This document shows positions 8,785 to 17,734 of a DNA stretch of 64,000 nt, piece after piece. Within the stretch, counting starts at the first letter, position 1; every line of letters starts with the position of its first letter. Origin of the DNA: Flagellimonas sp. CMM7. GTDB lineage: Bacteria > Bacteroidota > Bacteroidia > Flavobacteriales > Flavobacteriaceae. Made by a program: the position numbers and the translations under genes. The notes beneath the pieces are model-generated. The model did not search any database, was not told the DNA's origin, and worked only from the letters and a program-made list of their open reading frames with translations. The stretch is from contig NZ_CP090003.1 in assembly GCF_021390195.1 (NCBI RefSeq), forward strand, positions 1,786,001 to 1,850,000, given 5' to 3'.

Positions 8785-10371
8785 ATGGGGAAAAAGGATT
8801 TAGAGCAATTGTTCAAAGAAACCTTTAAAGAGTTTCATGAAATTCCAGAAGAAAAAGTCTGGAGTTCCATTGAAGATTCTTTGGACAAAAAGAAACAAAA
8901 GAAAAGAGTTATTCCAATATGGTGGAGCCTGGGAGGGGTGGCCGCGCTATTGGCAATTTTATTTTATGTTATCAATCCATTTGATAAAGCAACTAATGAT
9001 GGAGAAATCATTATTACAGAAACCAAAGACAATACTGTTCCTTTTCAGGAAGACAGTGTAATCAAGGAATCAGAAAAGTCCAACCAAGAATCACAATTGA
9101 ATAACACAGAGAAGTTGGCGGAAACATCCAATGAAAATAATGAAGGTGCCGAAGGTGGTTCGGTAACAGACACTGAAAAAGATGCTGAGAATTCTATCAT
9201 CAGAAATCAAAGCGTAAAATTTCAAGAGCAGCAAATAACATCGAATACAAAAGAAGAAGGAATTAAAAACAAAGAACCATTAAAAAATTACTTGACGCAG
9301 GACAATAAATCAAATGTTACCAAGAATGCAGATCAGAACGTTACTGTAGCAAGTACTGAAGGAATTAAAAACAGAGAGGAGAATTCTGAACAATCTGATA
9401 TAATAAGTCTTTCCAATGAGAAAAAATCTGACGCTATTGCAACAACTCAGAAAGAAGACAATTACAACGTATTCCCTTCAGATAAAACTCAAAAAGAAGT
9501 AGTACAAGAGGAAAGAGTATTGGAAAAGATCACAGAAGATGGGGCTGTCGCGCAAAATGATGAAGAAAGTGAAAAACGATCAATTTTTGAAGTGATTAAA
9601 GAACAGGAAGAAGAAGTCATTGCTGAAAATACAAAAGGAAAATGGTCTGTTGGGCCCTCAGTTGCTCCTGTTTATTTTAATGCCACTGGTGAAGGTTCTC
9701 CTATTCATTCCAATTTTGCATCGAACTCAAAATCTGGAAATGTCAATTTAAGCTATGGTGTTACCGTTGCTTACAATGTGGGCAAAAGACTTAAAGTGCG
9801 TTCTGGTATCCACAAAGTTGATTTTGGCTATGACACCAATGAAGTGTTATTCTCTTCTTCCCTGGAGGGTTCTACTAACGAATTGATCGATAATATCAGT
9901 TACAGTCAAACTTCTAGAAATCTTGTTCTACAAAGCAAGAACAGTGTGCCACGGGAAGCTGCAACGAACGATGCCTTTTTGGAACTGTCAGCTAATGAAA
10001 GTCCCGCTTTAGATGGTAAAATGGTGCAGCAATTAGGCTATATAGAAGTGCCTTTAGAACTGAACTATGCCCTCATTGATAAAAAATTTGGGGTTAACCT
10101 TATTGGAGGAGTCAGCTCTCTTTTCCTTGTGGACAATTCTGTTTTATTAGAATCAGAAGGCTTGGTTACAGAAGTAGGTGAAGCAAATAATGCAAACTCT
10201 GTAAACTTTAGCACTAATGTAGGGGTTGGTCTTAATTATGAGTTTTCTCCAAAAGTGGAGCTTAATTTGGAGCCTGTTTTTAAATATCAATTGAACACCT
10301 TTTCTGAAACCGCTGGCGCATTTAGACCATTTTCAGTTGGCGTTTATAGTGGTGTTACTTTTAAGTTTTAG
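8785..10371 (+). CDS. Anti-sigma-like membrane protein with C-terminal outer-membrane beta-barrel-type domain
   Basis: 528 aa. The cytoplasmic N-terminus (FKETFKEFHEIPEEKVWSSI, about 1-35) precedes one membrane helix at about 46-62 (WWSLGGVAALLAILFYVI). A long low-complexity charged linker rich in E, N, K and S spans about 75-285, and a beta-rich region from about 290 to the end terminates in FSVGVYSGVTFKF, like a porin strand. The placement behind an ECF sigma factor suggests it controls that factor. The linker could span the periplasm to join an inner-membrane helix and an outer-membrane domain; that is inference. Confidence 0.65.
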   Translation: MGKKDLEQLFKETFKEFHEIPEEKVWSSIEDSLDKKKQKKRVIPIWWSLGGVAALLAILFYVINPFDKATNDGEIIITETKDNTVPFQEDSVIKESEKSNQESQLNNTEKLAETSNENNEGAEGGSVTDTEKDAENSIIRNQSVKFQEQQITSNTKEEGIKNKEPLKNYLTQDNKSNVTKNADQNVTVASTEGIKNREENSEQSDIISLSNEKKSDAIATTQKEDNYNVFPSDKTQKEVVQEERVLEKITEDGAVAQNDEESEKRSIFEVIKEQEEEVIAENTKGKWSVGPSVAPVYFNATGEGSPIHSNFASNSKSGNVNLSYGVTVAYNVGKRLKVRSGIHKVDFGYDTNEVLFSSSLEGSTNELIDNISYSQTSRNLVLQSKNSVPREAATNDAFLELSANESPALDGKMVQQLGYIEVPLELNYALIDKKFGVNLIGGVSSLFLVDNSVLLESEGLVTEVGEANNANSVNFSTNVGVGLNYEFSPKVELNLEPVFKYQLNTFSETAGAFRPFSVGVYSGVTFKF

Positions 10372-10419
10372 TTATATAAAGAAGTTGGTTAGGAAGGTTG
10401 CCCCTTTAGGCAATCAATT

Positions 10420-10447
10420 AAACACCCCACTTTTTGGGGTGTTTTTT
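10420..10447 (+). terminator. Rho-independent terminator
   Basis: AAACACCCC and GGGGTGTTT form a 9-bp stem with a 7-nt loop and run into a T tract. It lies about 50 bp after the barrel protein stop and ends the sigma-factor unit. Confidence 0.85.
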
Positions 10448-10518
10448 TATAGGCATTATCTGACCAAGAATAGTAGGAAGTATCTCAACTATGAGAATTC
10501 CTTACTTTTAATTTAAGT

Positions 10519-12356
10519 ATGCCTATTAGATTAAGTGCTTTCCTAATTCCTATATTTCTTGTAATATCCTTTTTAGGTTTTGGACAGGAACGCAACGTTC
10601 TGGAAACTTTTGAAAAAGAAATTCCATTTCATGTATTTGAAACACAGGACAGGAATTTAGACTTTAACCATATTCTAAACTCCAAGAACAGATTTAATGA
10701 TCCGAGCGTCTTTACAGAAAAAACTGATCCAGACCATGTATACTGGATAAAACTGGACTTTGAAAATCTGCTTTCCAATGACACCTTAGACAAAGATTTC
10801 TACTTAAAACTAAATACTTTTGATTATGGGGAAGTTTTTTATCAAGCAGATGGCGCCACTTCACAAAAACCCATAGGACAATTTGAGAAAGAACGCATAA
10901 CCAAGAAAGTAAATTTTTCCAACTACCTATCATACTTCCATATATACCCCAAAGATTTGTTCGATGGTCGTTTTCTTGTGTTGCAAATCAGACGTGTTAC
11001 CTTTAAGGACGAAGTAAAAAACTGGCATTTCACACTTCAGAACCTCCACCCGAATATCTCCCTCGATACAAAAAGTGTAACCCAACAAGTGCCCTTTCTT
11101 TTCTTTACAGGTGTTTGTTTTATTATGTGGTTTTTTTCCCTTTCAATGTATGTTTTTAGGAAAAATCGGGAATTTCTCCATTACTCACTATACCTCGTCG
11201 CTTTATTTGTTTACTTAACAGACAGCCATTTTAACGTTCTAGAATCATTTCTAAATACGAATTCTTCAGGATACTATTGGGTGCGTCAGAGTTTTCTATT
11301 CATATCATACGTTTTCTATGCGTTCTTCATTATTTATTACCTGAACACCAAAAAAAATTATAAGATTCTCTATACCCTTTGTTTATGGGCAGTAGTTTTA
11401 AACGTTGCCATTATTGGCTTAATGGGTGTTTTTTACGTATTTGATTATTACAAGGGTTTGATTTTTGTTGTTTCCAATTGCCAGAAGCTGTTGAACATAT
11501 ATGGCTTAACAGCTTGTGTACTATTGTTGTTTTTGCAACTATTGCCCTTGCTCTAGGAGGGCTGGCCCGTTACTATTGGGCTGCCCCAGAAGATGGCTTA
11601 CATCTTGATAGCCTTTATTATATGATCATCGGATCGTCCATCGAAGTGATCATATTTGCATTTGGTCTTAACTATAAGGCCAATACAGAATTTAGGGAAA
11701 ATTTTAGGCTCAAGGAGGAAGCCCTGGTCAATAAAACCAAAGCGCTTAGAGCACAAATAAATCCGCATTTCATTTTTAATTCTTTAAATTCCATTCAACA
11801 CTTGGTAACGAAAAACGATAAAGTTTCTACTTTAAAATATATATCAAAGTTTGGTAGGCTAACCCGGAATGTTCTTGAAAATTCAATCGACACCGATGCA
11901 ATATTGGGAGAAGAAATTAAAATACTTGAAGACTATTTGGAATTGGAATCGCTCCGTTTTGACAAAGCCTTCTCCTTTAAGATTAATGTAGATCCAAATT
12001 TAGATGTTGAAGATGTTAAAATGCCTTCTATGATATTACAGCCCTTTGCGGAAAACTCCATTGTCCATGGATTGCTGCCAAAAAAAGATGGTGTTAAGGC
12101 GCTTACAATTAATTTTAAAAAAGGGAATGGTGTTGTTATTTGTGAAGTAGAGGACACCGGTGTTGGAAGAGAAGTAGCAAAAAAAAGAATACATACTTAT
12201 CAAAAAGAAAAGAAATCCAGAGGATTGGAGGTGACAAAACAACGTTTGGAGTCTTTTGGTGAAGCTTTAAATCCCTTGGAGATAATAGATATACAAGATA
12301 TCAATGGCAATGCTTTGGGAACAAAAGTGATTATTAGAATTCCAATAACTATCTAA
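10519..12356 (+). pseudogene. 7TM (7TMR-DISM) sensor histidine kinase of LytS type, broken by a frameshift
   Basis: Two overlapping frames together encode one typical kinase of about 610 aa. The first (10519-11556) has a signal peptide (MPIRLSAFLIPIFLVISFLG), a 7TMR-DISM extracellular domain and the first membrane helices, and ends in LLFLQLLPLL. The second (open from 11445; first usable start TTG 11478) supplies the remaining helices and the kinase with ALRAQINPHFIFNSLNSIQH (His box), LQPFAENSIVHG (N box) and VEDTGVG (G box). A one-base shift is needed between 11445 and 11556. I see no canonical slippery heptamer, so mutation or sequencing error is likelier than programmed frameshifting. No LytTR regulator is adjacent. 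Confidence 0.75.
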
Positions 12357-12365
12357 TTGAATTAA

Positions 12366-13115
12366 TCAACTGCGTTCCGGATCTTGAGCCAACGCTTTCA
12401 AAATAACTTCTCGTACCTCTTCCCGCAAGGTGGACTTATCTTCTTCTCCTAAAATACCCGTTTCAAAAAACTGATGGACTTTTGCCCTTATTACACCTGG
12501 GGCTCCACTTAAAAATGTGAAGGAAAAGCGTTTTTTGTTATCATAAAACGTAATTGGAACAACTGGGATTTTATGCGCTATGGCCATTTTAAAAGCGCCA
12601 TCTTTAAATTCGTCCAAAGTAATATGTTCTTCGGGCACTCCTCCTTCAGGAAAAATACAAATACTCAATCCTTGATCTAATCTTCTTTGTGCCCTTCTAT
12701 ACACGCCAGTTCTGCTTTTAACACTGTCTCGGTCCACCAAAATACAGACTCGCTTATAGAAAAAACCAAATACCGGAATCTTCACCAATTCTTTTTTGCC
12801 CACAAATACAAAAGGGTTTTTGCTCACCACAAGCATGAACATTATATCCAACATGCTGGTATGGTTGGCCACTAGCATATAACTTTTGCCTTTTACCATC
12901 CTTTGTTCTCGCATAATTTTGGGAAAACATCCCATTCCATATAGGATGGTTTTGGCCCAAAGATTCCGAGCTAACCAAAAGAATTGTTTATAGGTTTTTT
13001 CAGAAAGTGTGGTCAATAATAAAAAAGGGAAGAAAACAAAAATGGGAAGCGCCACCAGCATATAAAACCAAATTCTGTATAAACCATATCCTATGTTCTT
13101 CAAAAAAGAATGCAT
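12366..13115 (-). CDS. plsC: 1-acyl-sn-glycerol-3-phosphate acyltransferase
   Basis: 249 aa. A hydrophobic N-terminus (about 12-35) anchors the enzyme to the inner membrane. The acyltransferase motif NHTSMLD gives H85 and D90 (HX4D), and FPEGG follows near 154. PlsC adds the second acyl chain in phosphatidic acid synthesis. It converges with the kinase gene only 9 bp away and is divergent from the GlsB-like gene. Confidence 0.9.
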   Translation of the reverse strand: MHSFLKNIGYGLYRIWFYMLVALPIFVFFPFLLLTTLSEKTYKQFFWLARNLWAKTILYGMGCFPKIMREQRMVKGKSYMLVANHTSMLDIMFMLVVSKNPFVFVGKKELVKIPVFGFFYKRVCILVDRDSVKSRTGVYRRAQRRLDQGLSICIFPEGGVPEEHITLDEFKDGAFKMAIAHKIPVVPITFYDNKKRFSFTFLSGAPGVIRAKVHQFFETGILGEEDKSTLREEVREVILKALAQDPERS

Positions 13116-13171
13116 TCGCCAAAAGTAGAATTTTTGAATATCTTTATTGGAATAACCAAAAAATCTTAAAA

Positions 13172-13414
13172 ATGGGATTACTATATGCTTTATTGATTGG
13201 GGCCGCTGCGGGATGGCTTGCTGGTAAAATTATGAAAGGTGGTGGCTTCGGCGCACTCATTAATATTATACTCGGTATCGTAGGAGGTATGGTGGGTAAT
13301 TGGCTATTTGGTGTTTTGGGAGTTCACATAGGTTCTGGAATTGTCGGAGACTTAATCACTGGGGTTATTGGAGCAGTTGTTGTTCTCTTTGTTGCTGGGC
13401 TCTTTAAAAAATAA
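13172..13414 (+). CDS. GlsB/YeaQ/YmgE-family stress membrane protein
   Basis: 80 aa starting at the ATG at 13172; a longer in-frame extension from 13007 runs antisense into plsC and is discarded. The sequence is almost entirely small hydrophobic residues with repeated glycine patterns (GAAAGWLAGKIMKGGGFG, GGMVGNWLFG), giving three membrane segments, as in the transglycosylase-associated/GlsB family. The role is poorly known, usually stress-related. trpS follows after 54 bp and may be co-transcribed. Confidence 0.85.
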   Translation: MGLLYALLIGAAAGWLAGKIMKGGGFGALINIILGIVGGMVGNWLFGVLGVHIGSGIVGDLITGVIGAVVVLFVAGLFKK

Positions 13415-13468
13415 GTTCATCTTTTTTTATCCCATTCGGATGCTTACATTTACGGGCAAAAATTAGGT

Positions 13469-14437
13469 ATGGCCCGAATTTTAACCGGAATTCAAAGTAC
13501 AGGCACTCCCCATTTAGGAAATATTTTGGGGGCGATTATTCCTGCCATTCAAATGGCACAAGATCCCAAAAATGAATCCTTTCTTTTTATTGCGGATATG
13601 CATTCTCTTACCCAAATAAAGAATGGGGAAGAGTTGAGAAATAATACCTATGCAACAGCAGCTACCTGGCTAGCCTTTGGCTTGGATATAGAAAAAACCG
13701 TTTTCTATAGACAAAGCGATGTTCCACAGGTAACAGAGCTCGCATGGTATCTAAGCTGTTTTTTTCCATACCAGCGCCTAACGCTGGCACATTCCTTTAA
13801 AGACAAGGCAGATCGATTAGAAGATGTCAACTCAGGTTTGTTTTCGTACCCAATGTTGATGGCGGCCGATATTTTATTGTACGATGCAAATATTGTTCCC
13901 GTAGGCAAAGATCAGTTACAGCACCTTGAAATGACCAGAGATGTCGCATCAAGGTTTCACAATCAATTAGGGGAAACTTTCGTAATGCCCGAAGCCAAGG
14001 TACAAGAAGACACCATGTATATACCAGGCACCGATGGCCAAAAAATGAGCAAGAGCAAGGGGAATATTATAAACCTCTTTCTACCAGATAAGAAATTACG
14101 CAAACAGCTCATGGGTATCCTGACCGACAGTATTCCCATGGAAAAGCCTAAGGACCCAGCTAAGGATAATGTTTTTGCTTTATATAAAATCTTGGCATCG
14201 CCAGAACAAATAGAGGAAATGAGCGCTAATTATTTAGCTGGAAATTATGGATATGGTCATGCCAAACAAGCACTTTACGAGGTCATCCTAAACAAATTTC
14301 AAGAGCCTCGTGAAAAATTTGAGTACTACATGAACCACTTAAATGAGGTGGATGAAGCCTTGGCCATTGGAGCAGAAAAAGCCAAAAAAGTAGCCGATGG
14401 GGTTTTGGATAGGGTTAGGGGGAAATTAGGGTATTAA
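13469..14437 (+). CDS. trpS: Tryptophanyl-tRNA synthetase
   Basis: 322 aa, the normal bacterial length. The class I signatures are present: TGTPHLGN at 11-18 (HIGH equivalent) and KMSKS at 192-196. It charges tRNA-Trp in the cytoplasm. Its stop overlaps by four bases the stop of the converging dprA 3' fragment, so this junction predates the nearby insertion. Confidence 0.96.
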   Translation: MARILTGIQSTGTPHLGNILGAIIPAIQMAQDPKNESFLFIADMHSLTQIKNGEELRNNTYATAATWLAFGLDIEKTVFYRQSDVPQVTELAWYLSCFFPYQRLTLAHSFKDKADRLEDVNSGLFSYPMLMAADILLYDANIVPVGKDQLQHLEMTRDVASRFHNQLGETFVMPEAKVQEDTMYIPGTDGQKMSKSKGNIINLFLPDKKLRKQLMGILTDSIPMEKPKDPAKDNVFALYKILASPEQIEEMSANYLAGNYGYGHAKQALYEVILNKFQEPREKFEYYMNHLNEVDEALAIGAEKAKKVADGVLDRVRGKLGY

Positions 14438-14794
14438 ATCGCCTCGAACAATTTACCTGGTAAAGGACGTATAACACTTTTCATTTCCATATTAAAAAGC
14501 GTGGACGATGTTCTAAAAATGGGCAGATTGCACTCCAGAGCAATGGTATCCAGTAACTGTTTACCATTCAATTGTAAGTAAGAATAGATAGCTTGTTCTG
14601 TTTCATCCAATTCTACAAACAGTTGTTTTTGAATAGTAGTTTTCTTTTCTTTTTCTTCCAATTCCCACCCCAATAAATAAACCAATTCCGCTGCCGAAGT
14701 GAGCATATGAGCTTTTTGGCGTTTAATCAAGTCATTGCATCCTTTACTATACTTATCTGTAGACCTTCCCGGAACGGCAAATACTTCTCTATTG
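14434..14794 (-). pseudogene. dprA: dprA 3' fragment (C-terminal part), separated by the integrative element
   Basis: Reading the minus strand from the element edge gives YNREVFAVPGRSTDKYSKG and then a winged-helix (DML1-like) C-terminus ending in RPLPGKLFEAI. This is the end of DprA, the cytoplasmic protein that loads RecA on incoming single-stranded DNA during transformation. The first Tyr codon is made from the TA core plus C14794. The 5' fragment lies at 29261-30004, 14.46 kb away. Any translation from within the element would add unrelated residues, so this piece is not expected to be functional. Confidence 0.92.
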
Positions 14795-14806
14795 TAGCAT
14801 AATAAA
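14785..14806. other. Left attachment junction (attL) in dprA
   Basis: dprA sequence TTCTCTATTG meets element sequence GCATAATAAATT at the core TA (14795-14796). The same TA is at the other end (29259-29260). Joining the outer halves restores an uninterrupted dprA codon (TAC). A 2-bp core fits large serine recombinases. Confidence 0.85.
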
Positions 14807-14835
14807 TTTGGTATATTGCAGTTCGTATATACAAT

Positions 14836-16506
14836 ATGAAGGCAGTAATATACATACGTGTAAGTACCAAAGAACAGGACGAGCAAGGCCAGATAGATAC
14901 CTTGTCCAGTTATGCAAAAAGCAAGGGCCTAAATATCACTAAGACCTTTCTTGACAAAGTAAGTGGCTACAAAATAGAATATGGCCACCGAGAGCAGTTC
15001 AATGAAATGCAAGACTATATTGATACGAACGATATAAAATGTATTGTGGTATCAGAAATCAGTCGTATTGGAAGGAAGCTGATTGAAACCTTAAAGTTTA
15101 TTCAGCATTGTACAGATAAAGGTATCTGTATTCATATAGTGAAAGACAGCATCATTACCATCAATAATGATGGAACTAAAAATTGGATGTTAGATATAAT
15201 GCTTCCAGTATTGGGTTCTATGGCACAAATGGAGAGTGAGCAGTTAGCTTACAGGGTCAAATATGGACTTAATAACAGATATAAAGACGGAAGAGGTTTC
15301 AATGCTCGTATTGTTGGTTACAAAAGGGATAGTGAGGGCAGGCCAATTATTGATCCTGAACAAAAACACATAGTCAAAGATATTTTCAAGCAGTATTTAG
15401 AACATCGTAGTCAGTACACAGTGGCCAATTATGCCAATAACAAATATGGACACATTAAACGCTTTACTGAGGGTGGAATACGTAGTATGCTCCGAAACGA
15501 AATCTACATTGGCAAATGGAAGATAGCGGAATATGTCAACGAAGTTGAGCCAATTATACCTGAGAATTTGTTTTATGATGTTCAGGACATAATGGACAAC
15601 CGCAAGCGCACCAACCTTGGGAACAAACACATAAATCCGTTTGCAGGAATATTGAAATGTGAAAACTGCAATACGCTGATGCGGCAATATGTAGCCGACA
15701 AACCTCAACATAGACTTAACAAATATGGATGCCCAAATAAGAAATGTAATTCCAAGGCAGTTAGCCGGACACACTTAATACATCAGGTAAAATTCATTTT
15801 GGAACGTTACCACAAGGCAGAAGGATTTGAAAAGCAAAAGGCAAAGGTCAAGGAAAAGTTGACAGTACTTGAATCCAATAAAAATGAGATTGAGAAAAAG
15901 ATAGGTAGTACCAAAAAGCGTCAAGATAAATTGTTGGATAGTATGTTGGATGGAACTGTGCCTAAAGAACAATACAAGTCCAAAAATGATGATTTGGAAT
16001 CCATTAAAAACAGGGAGTTGAACCGTTTGGATACCATTAATATAGATATTGCGAGTGCGGAAAAATTTTTAACGGGGGATATACCCACAAACCAATTGGA
16101 ATCCCTTGCCGATTTCAAAGACGTTGTTCAAAAAAGTGTCAAATATGTTATAGTCGGGGAACAATTCGTAAAGGTGAAAATAAAAGGAGGTTTTGATTAC
16201 ATACTGCCCATTTACAGACTTGGCAAACTTCAAAAATTCAACAACGGTAATCTTAAAATGGGAGTCGATAAGAATGTAGAAACAGATATGCTGACCTTGA
16301 TGGAACTGCTGTCCGATAACCAAAGACATACCCCCGAAGAACTTCAGGAAGCAATGCGACAACAGGCAAAACATAATGATGCATTGGAACAACCATACGA
16401 CCCGTTAGAACACGGAATACTGATTACCAAATATGAGAAAATGTATTCTGAAGAACTTATGGAATACATAAAGGAATCTGGCCTTGATTACCTTTTGAAC
16501 GACTAA
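14836..16506 (+). CDS. Large serine recombinase (integrase/excisionase of the element)
   Basis: 556 aa. The resolvase-type catalytic domain starts with VIYIRVSTKEQ (nucleophile S10) and contains EISRIGRKLIE. A recombinase domain follows to about 270, then a zinc ribbon (C275, C278, C299, C304) and a coiled-coil segment near 325-400, the full architecture of large serine integrases. The ATG lies 39 bp inside the left junction, the usual position next to attP. The upstream sequence TTTGGTATATTGCAGTTCG may hold the promoter but is not clear. It should catalyse attP x attB recombination at the TA core in dprA; excision would need a directionality factor, and none is identified. Confidence 0.95.
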   Translation: MKAVIYIRVSTKEQDEQGQIDTLSSYAKSKGLNITKTFLDKVSGYKIEYGHREQFNEMQDYIDTNDIKCIVVSEISRIGRKLIETLKFIQHCTDKGICIHIVKDSIITINNDGTKNWMLDIMLPVLGSMAQMESEQLAYRVKYGLNNRYKDGRGFNARIVGYKRDSEGRPIIDPEQKHIVKDIFKQYLEHRSQYTVANYANNKYGHIKRFTEGGIRSMLRNEIYIGKWKIAEYVNEVEPIIPENLFYDVQDIMDNRKRTNLGNKHINPFAGILKCENCNTLMRQYVADKPQHRLNKYGCPNKKCNSKAVSRTHLIHQVKFILERYHKAEGFEKQKAKVKEKLTVLESNKNEIEKKIGSTKKRQDKLLDSMLDGTVPKEQYKSKNDDLESIKNRELNRLDTINIDIASAEKFLTGDIPTNQLESLADFKDVVQKSVKYVIVGEQFVKVKIKGGFDYILPIYRLGKLQKFNNGNLKMGVDKNVETDMLTLMELLSDNQRHTPEELQEAMRQQAKHNDALEQPYDPLEHGILITKYEKMYSEELMEYIKESGLDYLLND

Positions 16507-16582
16507 AATTCTACCCCTCCAAACCAAACGTTCCTCCTCTCCAAGTTGAAAACAATCCCGGTACGGCGATACGCTCTGTTTT

Positions 16583-16721
16583 TCATCTGACCACATCGTC
16601 CAAATCTATTTTTGGTATGGTAATACCACTCTTCAAAAGATAACGACATACATCGTCGTATTCTTCCTTACTCCAATTTCAGGGTAGCGTAACCCTGCCA
16701 AGCACGGCCTAAAAACTGCAT
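16583..16721 (-). pseudogene. Frameshifted relic of a small protein gene
   Basis: From an ATG at 16721 the minus strand reads MQFLGRAWQGYATLKLE and stops. A neighbouring frame continues without a gap as WSKEEYDDVCRYLLKSG, then ITIPKIDLDDVVR and a stop at 16583. Both parts look coding and join at LK/WS by a one-base shift, giving about 46 aa. Family not recognised. Confidence 0.4.
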
Positions 16722-16734
16722 GACGAAAAATCAT

Positions 16735-16782
16735 CCCAATACCACCCTTAAATCATTGTGCTATAAATGATTGGGTGTTGGG
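16735..16782. other. Bulged hairpin (17-bp stem, two 3-nt bulges)
   Basis: CCCAA, CACCC and AATCATT (16735-16757, separated by TAC and TTA) pair exactly with AATGATT, GGGTG and TTGGG (16766-16782). The loop is GTGCTATA. The regular bulges on one strand only suggest a folded single-stranded DNA or RNA rather than a terminator. Its role is unknown; a transfer or replication signal or a small RNA are candidates. Confidence 0.6.
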
Positions 16783-16787
16783 TAATT

Positions 16788-16979
16788 GGAAAAGTGCGTT
16801 GAGGTAAGGGTAAAAGACGCATTCAGGTTACGCCTTGAACTTTTCATAAGGCCATAAAACCCACGGCTAGGAACAATATCCGGTACCTCATCCAGCTAGA
16901 CGAAAGATCACTTCCAAAACACTTGGTAGCCCAACAAAAAGAGGACTTGTTGAAAATCTATACCGAAAAGTGGTTCTGA
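16788..16979 (+). pseudogene. Frameshifted relic of an unknown gene
   Basis: One frame reads LEKCVEVRVKDAFRLRLEL before a stop. An adjacent frame then reads ARNNIRYLIQLDERSLPKHL and continues to IYTEKWF and a stop at 16979. The residue composition looks protein-like but no start codon links them. It occupies part of the 550-bp stretch between the large recombinase and the first winged-helix gene. Confidence 0.35.
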
Positions 16980-17001
16980 CAGCTTGGGTAAAAGACGCAT
17001 T
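16808..17001 (+). repeat. 16-bp direct repeat pair
   Basis: GGGTAAAAGACGCATT is found at 16808-16823 and 16986-17001 in the same orientation, 178 bp apart. It brackets the relic open frame upstream of the first winged-helix gene. An iteron-like or duplication origin is possible. Confidence 0.7.
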
Positions 17002-17056
17002 ATGTTTTTTACTCATCAGGCAAGTACCCCCCTAAATATTAAAACCTACATTCAAA

Positions 17057-17302
17057 ATGAAAACAATACAAAACCTAAATCTACATCTAGTAGTTGAAGC
17101 CAAGGCAATTCGATTCGTACAATATCTGCAACGGCACAACGGGTTTGTTGAACTCACCAAGAAGCAATTAACGGCAGAATACGGAAGTAAGTACAGAAAG
17201 TTTCTTGACCCGTTAATAAAAGCTGGAATTGTGCAAGTTGACCACAGCTACAGCAGTTATCTACAAATCGGCAAAAAGTACAGAGCCACAAACTTAACCT
17301 AG
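17057..17302 (+). CDS. Small winged-helix-like DNA-binding protein
   Basis: 81 aa. The sequence IRFVQYLQRHNGFVELTKKQ followed by LTAEYGSKYRKFLDPLIKAG and a basic tail (IGKKYRATNLT) has the pattern of a winged-helix fold (helices, then a short beta wing). It probably regulates element genes or acts in replication. First gene of a run of four plus-strand genes; a large hairpin separates it from the second. No closer family assignment is possible from the sequence. Confidence 0.55.
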   Translation: MKTIQNLNLHLVVEAKAIRFVQYLQRHNGFVELTKKQLTAEYGSKYRKFLDPLIKAGIVQVDHSYSSYLQIGKKYRATNLT

Positions 17303-17310
17303 TATAATAC

Positions 17311-17379
17311 AATAGTCCGCCTAAACGCAAAAAGTCAGGCCTTCGCAATCCCTTCTTTGAAGTTTACGGGCGGACTATT
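17311..17379 (+). terminator. Long stem-loop, terminator- or attenuator-like
   Basis: AATAGTCCGCC pairs with GGCGGACTATT (11 bp), and after a 2-nt bulge TAAAC pairs with GTTTA. The loop is about 36 nt and TATTTAATT follows. It sits between the two small winged-helix genes and may limit read-through. The large loop argues for a regulatory structure. Confidence 0.5.
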
Positions 17380-17404
17380 ATTTAATTAAATCACAAGAAG
17401 AAAA

Positions 17405-17722
17405 ATGAACGAATTAGAAAAATTTCCCCTGAAGATCAAGATGACCAGCGTACTGGCGAACCAAGAGCTTGACGGCAACGAGAAAATAGTGTTGCTAGCA
17501 CTCTTTATGGATCATAAACGAAAGTATAGCAAGAAGATCACCCGTATTAGCGAGGATAAATTTGAAAAAGACACAGCTATCGATTGGGAATTATTATTGC
17601 AGGTGGTCGAAGGGTTACAACAAAAGGAGTTGATTGTAATAGAAGGTACAGGGGTCAATCGTTATTACAGACTCAACTACGAACTATTGGAAAAAGAGGG
17701 TTTAATCCAGATGAAAAGATAA
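17405..17722 (+). CDS. Winged-helix protein (replication/regulation type)
   Basis: 105 aa. The stretch LDGNEKIVLLALFMDHKRKY matches, in spacing and residues, LNSNEKMLLMYILRHHKNHC of the 303-aa protein encoded two genes downstream, so both carry the same winged-helix module. Similar modules occur in replication initiators and phage-type regulators. A purine-rich AGAAGAAAA precedes the ATG. Probably co-transcribed with the next two genes (13-bp gap). Confidence 0.55.
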   Translation: MNELEKFPLKIKMTSVLANQELDGNEKIVLLALFMDHKRKYSKKITRISEDKFEKDTAIDWELLLQVVEGLQQKELIVIEGTGVNRYYRLNYELLEKEGLIQMKR

Positions 17723-17734
17723 AATCAATATAGC

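Noticed and set aside
11461-11560. Programmed -1 frameshift in the sensor kinase
   Set aside because: The frames differ by -1, but no X-XXY-YYZ slippery heptamer lies in the overlap, and GTTTTTG does not fit.
13007-13171. N-terminal extension of the GlsB-like protein
   Set aside because: It lies antisense within plsC and has no family resemblance; the ATG at 13172 gives the normal size.
14795-14886. Extension of the dprA 3' fragment to an ATG inside the element (150 codons in total)
   Set aside because: The first 30 codons are element DNA antisense to the recombinase start; the fragment has no natural start of its own.
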